A stretch of DNA of 7,824 bases, taken from positions 1 through 7,824 of the forward strand of contig JAFARH010000399.1 in assembly GCA_019245555.1 (NCBI GenBank), in the 5' to 3' direction. Under the pieces are notes generated by a model. It made no database searches, was not told where the DNA came from, and saw nothing but the letters and a program-made list of their open reading frames with translations. Numbering within the stretch: the stretch's first letter is position 1; each line of letters opens with the position of its first letter. A program made the position numbers and the translations under genes. Positions 5,254 to 7,824 of the stretch are shown here, in pieces. The DNA comes from Betaproteobacteria bacterium (GTDB lineage Bacteria > Pseudomonadota > Gammaproteobacteria > Burkholderiales > SG8-39).

Positions 5254-6891
5254 ATGCAGTATGTACTTCGGCACCATGTGCTTCGCTGGCTCGCCCTTGC
5301 CTGCGTCGCCCTGTCGAGCCCCGTGCTCGCACAGGGGGCGCTGCCGTCGTTCGCCGAGCTGGAGGCAGAAGGCGCGCTAATCGGCGAGATCAAGGTCGAG
5401 ACGCACGACATCTTCGATCTCTCCGACCCGAGCGAGAACAACTTCTTCTATCGCGCGGCGAACGCGCTGCACATCAAGACACAGCCGTGGTTCATCCGCA
5501 GCTACCTGCTCTTCCGGACCGGCGACTACGTCCAGGCGCGCTTGATCGAGGAGACCGAGCGTCTCATTCGCCAGAACAGCACCGTCTATGACGTCGAGAT
5601 CCGGCCGATCCTCTACGAGAACGGCGTGGTCGACATCCTGGTGCGCACGCGCGACACCTGGACGCTGCAGCCCGGCCTCCGCGTGCGGCGCGCGGGCGGC
5701 AAGAACACCGGCGCCTTCAACATCAAGGAATCGAACCTCGCCGGCACCGGCACGAGCCTCGGACTCGAGCGCGCGACCAGCGTCGACCGTACCGGCACGC
5801 TCCTCACGCTGCAGCACGACCACCTGTTCGACGGCTGGACGAGCGTAGCGCTGCAGCGCGCGAGCTACGACGACGGCCACAACAACTCGCTCAACATCAC
5901 GCGCCCCTTCTACGCGCTCGACACGCGCTGGGCCGCGGGCGCCTCCGTTTCCGATTTCAGCCAGCTCGATTCGTTCTACCAGGCGGGCAACAACGTCGCG
6001 CAATACCGCCACGATCAGAAGGCGGCGAGCGCGTTCGCCGGCTACTCGCCCGGCCTCATCAATGGCTGGACGCGGCGCTATACGGTCGGCGCGAGCTACG
6101 CCGCCGACGAATACCGCTTCGAGCCCGGCCGGCCGCCGCCGCCGCAGCTGCCGCCCGACCGCACGCTCGCGGGCCCGTTCATCCGTTACGAAGTGATCCA
6201 GGACGACTACCTGCAGACCGTCAACCGCGACCTGATCCAGCGGCCCGAGTACCTGACGATGGGATTGAACTCCATGGTGCAGGTCGGTCGCAGCCTCGGC
6301 GCGTTCGGCGCCACCGACGAGCCGTGGCAGGTGTCGGCGAATGCGTCGCAGGGCTTCCGCTTCCAGCAGCCTGGGCACCAGATGCTCGCTTCGGCCAACT
6401 ACTCCGCGCTCATCGGCTCGAGCACCGGCGATACGCAGACGATGGGGGCCTCGGTGCGCTACTTCGCCCCGCAGAAGGATCCGCTCCTCTTCTACTTTGC
6501 CGCCAGCACCGACCATGTCCACAGCCCGAACCAGGCCGACGACCTCCTCCTTGGCGGAGATAATGGCCTGCGCGGCTATCCGCTTCGCTACCAGCGCGGC
6601 GAGCATCGCACGCTCTTTACGTTCGAGGAGCGCTATTACACCGACTGGTATCCGCTGCGTCTCTTCCGCGTCGGCGCCGCCGTCTTCGCGGACGTCGGAC
6701 GCGCGTGGGGCTCCGCAACACCCAACCCGGTCAATGGCTGGCTCTCCGACGTCGGCATCGGCATACGCTTCCTCAGCGCCCGTGCTTCATTCGGAAACAT
6801 CCTGCACATCGACCTCGCCTTCCCGATCAACCGCAGCGACCCGACGATCAAGCCCTACCAGGTACTCGTCCAGACCGGCAAGACGTTCTAG
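5254..6891 (+). CDS. Omp85/BamA-TamA superfamily outer-membrane protein with one POTRA-like domain
   Basis: 545 residues. A signal peptide with a hydrophobic core (LRWLALACVALSSPVLA) is probably cleaved after Ala26. Residues about 42-137 look like a single POTRA unit (IGEIKVET, the helical YVQARLIEETERLIRQN, then VYDVEIRPILYENGVVDILVRT). The rest is beta-barrel, with alternating polar and hydrophobic strands and a Pro-rich loop near 295-303. The Omp85 signature GGDNGLRGY (434-442) provides the conserved RGY of the loop 6 hairpin, and VFADVGRAWG (477-486) is the following strand motif. The protein ends in Phe, as expected for recognition by the Bam machinery. Canonical BamA has five POTRAs and TamA three, so this is a reduced member that may insert, export or assemble surface components. 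No partner gene lies beside it. The ATG at 5254 has no Shine-Dalgarno; GTG at 5278 is a possible alternative. Confidence 0.85.
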   Translation: MQYVLRHHVLRWLALACVALSSPVLAQGALPSFAELEAEGALIGEIKVETHDIFDLSDPSENNFFYRAANALHIKTQPWFIRSYLLFRTGDYVQARLIEETERLIRQNSTVYDVEIRPILYENGVVDILVRTRDTWTLQPGLRVRRAGGKNTGAFNIKESNLAGTGTSLGLERATSVDRTGTLLTLQHDHLFDGWTSVALQRASYDDGHNNSLNITRPFYALDTRWAAGASVSDFSQLDSFYQAGNNVAQYRHDQKAASAFAGYSPGLINGWTRRYTVGASYAADEYRFEPGRPPPPQLPPDRTLAGPFIRYEVIQDDYLQTVNRDLIQRPEYLTMGLNSMVQVGRSLGAFGATDEPWQVSANASQGFRFQQPGHQMLASANYSALIGSSTGDTQTMGASVRYFAPQKDPLLFYFAASTDHVHSPNQADDLLLGGDNGLRGYPLRYQRGEHRTLFTFEERYYTDWYPLRLFRVGAAVFADVGRAWGSATPNPVNGWLSDVGIGIRFLSARASFGNILHIDLAFPINRSDPTIKPYQVLVQTGKTF

Positions 6892-7277
6892 TCGATCGAC
6901 GAGCGCCACATCGTCCATAGACCGTAGGCGGCGGCGAGCCAGATCAGGACGAAGACGGTGGCCGCGACATAGCTTTTCGGCCGCGCCTGCCTCGCGGCGA
7001 TCCATTCGTCGGCTTTACGCCGCGACTCGGTCAGCACGTGCTGCGGAATCATGCGCAGCGCAAGCCAGACGCCGAGCGGCACGATGATCACATCGTCGAG
7101 ATAGCCCAGCACCGGAATGAAATCCGGAATCAGGTCGATCGGGCTGAATGCGTACGCGGCCACCAGAACGGCGAGCGCCTTTGCATACCACGGCGTGTCC
7201 GGGTGCGAACGGGCGAACCACAGGGTAAGAAGTTGCGCCTTGAGCTCCTGCGCCCAGGCGCGAAGTCGGGTGAGCAC
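6888..7277 (-). CDS. YkvA/DUF1232 family small membrane protein
   Basis: 129 residues from a GTG at 7277. The family signature is clear: WYAKALAVLVAAYAFSPIDL (about residues 30-49) followed by IPDFIPVLGYLDDVIIVP (50-67), the SPIDLIPD...GYLDD pattern of DUF1232. A hydrophobic segment covers about 34-74, and a second transmembrane helix near 102-124 (SYVAATVFVLIWLAAAYGLW) precedes a short charged tail. The molecular function of the family is not established. There is no in-frame ATG before the domain except at 7391, which would overlap the upstream lipoprotein gene by about 106 bases and add an Arg-rich stretch that looks like out-of-frame translation. The GTG eight bases past that gene's stop is therefore preferred, although no Shine-Dalgarno is visible. 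The stop overlaps that of the convergent Omp85-like gene. Confidence 0.82.
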   Translation of the reverse strand: MLTRLRAWAQELKAQLLTLWFARSHPDTPWYAKALAVLVAAYAFSPIDLIPDFIPVLGYLDDVIIVPLGVWLALRMIPQHVLTESRRKADEWIAARQARPKSYVAATVFVLIWLAAAYGLWTMWRSSID

Positions 7278-7285
7278 ACCCGATG

Positions 7286-7672
7286 TTAGTTCGACGCGGC
7301 GGCGCCCGCGTTTTTCTTCGTGCCGCCGGCGGCGGCAGTCTCTTCCGGATTCATGCGGCCCCAGCGATCGTGCCAGTTGCCGTCGAAGCAATGCATGAGT
7401 TCATGTCCGAGCGTCGCGAACCTCTGCGTGTCCATCTCGTTCCTCGGCGTGGGCACATAGATGTTGCATACGCGCTCGCCTGCACGGAAGCCGTCGACCC
7501 ACTTCGAGCAGCCGCGGATGGCGAAGACCTCTTTGCTATGGGAGAGGTTCTGGCAAACGGTTTGCACGTCCTCGACGCGGTTCCAGACCACCGTCACATG
7601 ATCATCGGTCGTGCGCTGCGACGTTGCGCACGCGGCCAGCGCGGCCAATGCGATCCAGCGATAGAGCTTCAC
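7286..7672 (-). CDS. Small lipoprotein with HExxH metalloprotease-like motif
   Basis: 128 residues starting with GTG at 7672. The N-terminus MKLYRWIALAALAACATS is a lipoprotein signal with lipobox L-A-A-C (Cys15) and Ala at +2, predicting an outer-membrane lipoprotein facing the periplasm. The central motif GHELMHCFDGNWHD places His90, Glu91 and His94 as a classical HExxH zinc site, with Gly98 and His101 in an HExxHxxxGxxH arrangement, so His101 may be the third ligand. Four further cysteines (40, 55, 69, 95) could form disulfides. The C-terminal about 18 residues are Ala/Gly/Lys-rich and probably disordered. I do not recognise a named family or substrate. The start overlaps the upstream deacetylase stop (GTGA, 7669-7672), implying translational coupling, and no Shine-Dalgarno is seen. 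Confidence 0.75.
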   Translation of the reverse strand: MKLYRWIALAALAACATSQRTTDDHVTVVWNRVEDVQTVCQNLSHSKEVFAIRGCSKWVDGFRAGERVCNIYVPTPRNEMDTQRFATLGHELMHCFDGNWHDRWGRMNPEETAAAGGTKKNAGAAASN

Positions 7673-7824
7673 GCCAGCAGCAACCGGTGGACGTCGAGCC
7701 CTTCAGCGTACTGGACGCCGACCATGCGGCCGTTCAGGCGCGCGATGTCGCGGTAGATCTCGGTGCCGAGGCCGCGGCACTTGAACTGGCTCTGGTGCGC
7801 GCCGATGGCGCGCATCTTGGTGTC
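7669..7824 (-). CDS. PIG-L/LmbE-type deacetylase, C-terminal fragment
   Basis: The frame is open from the right edge of the window to TGA at 7669-7671, giving 51 visible residues that begin DTKMRAIGAHQSQF and end VGVQYAEGLDVHRLLLA. The pattern (K-x-x-A-I-x-A-H-x-S-Q, then E-I-Y-R-D, then N-G-R-M-V-G-V-x-Y-A-E) resembles the end of PIG-L/LmbE zinc-dependent N-acetylglucosamine deacetylases such as the bacillithiol and mycothiol pathway enzymes, in which a YAE-containing stretch follows a helix with an arginine-rich face. The metal-binding AHPDD motif would be in the missing N-terminal part, so activity and substrate cannot be judged. It is the upstream member of the - strand operon and overlaps the lipoprotein start by four bases. 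Confidence 0.6.
   Translation of the reverse strand, partial: DTKMRAIGAHQSQFKCRGLGTEIYRDIARLNGRMVGVQYAEGLDVHRLLLA

Noticed and set aside
5377..6606. A 409-codon open frame on the - strand opposite the Omp85-like gene
   Set aside because: Same kind of compositional shadow. The + strand protein has a signal peptide, Omp85 motifs and a terminal Phe.
6886..6900. GTCGATCGAC palindrome as a terminator between the convergent genes
   Set aside because: The palindrome has no loop and no T-run on either side, so it cannot act as an intrinsic terminator.
7283..7756. Open frame of 157 codons on the + strand across the lipoprotein and deacetylase end
   Set aside because: It lies antisense to two genes with clear protein features (lipobox plus HExxH; PIG-L-like end) and coupled junctions, and shows no recognisable features of its own.

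Overview
The DNA is GC-rich (roughly 60-65% by eye) and densely coding, with G/C-ending codons and short or overlapping gene junctions. The gene content (PilMNOP-like inner-membrane proteins, a lipoprotein secretin with an N-terminal repeat region, GspG-like pseudopilins, an Omp85-type barrel, a PIG-L deacetylase end) fits a Gram-negative proteobacterium. My impression is Betaproteobacteria (Burkholderiales/Nitrosomonadales), but this rests on family resemblance and composition only. No RNA polymerase, rRNA or other marker is present to fix the taxon.

Region 1 (1-5050, + strand) is one operon for an envelope-spanning type IV pilus / type II secretion / MSHA-like machine. In order it holds: the C-terminal end of a PilM/GspL-type cytoplasmic protein (1-242), PilN-like (252-761), PilO-like (758-1285), a PilP/GspC-like periplasmic protein (1282-1743), a secretin made as an outer-membrane lipoprotein with an N-terminal TPR-like region (1740-3620), and three consecutive prepilin-like proteins (3617-4066, 4066-4431, 4418-5050). 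Nearly every junction is an ATGA or TAATG stop-start overlap, so translation is probably coupled and the products made in stoichiometric amounts. The first four proteins would form the inner-membrane platform, the secretin the outer-membrane gate, and the pseudopilins a short piston-like filament. The assembly ATPase, polytopic platform protein and prepilin peptidase are not in the window and presumably lie upstream or elsewhere.

Region 2 (5051-5253) is the only sizeable non-coding stretch (203 nt). It carries a 20-bp tandem repeat whose units begin CTACGTACG, the first forming a perfect 12-bp palindrome, then a weak -10-like element, a hairpin with a GGA-containing loop, and a strong intrinsic terminator (11-bp perfect stem plus a T-rich tail). 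It may be only the operon's 3' UTR. It could also hold a small RNA gene driven by a response-regulator-type activator. A GATAAT -10 element then sits just in front of the next gene, suggesting a very short or absent 5' leader.

Region 3 (5254-6891, + strand) encodes an Omp85-superfamily outer-membrane protein with a signal peptide, one POTRA-like domain and a C-terminal barrel.

Region 4 (6888-7824, - strand) is a convergent operon read right to left: the C-terminal end of a PIG-L/LmbE-type deacetylase, a small lipoprotein with an HExxH zinc-protease motif, and a YkvA/DUF1232 membrane protein. Its last stop codon overlaps that of the Omp85 gene within one CTAG tetranucleotide.
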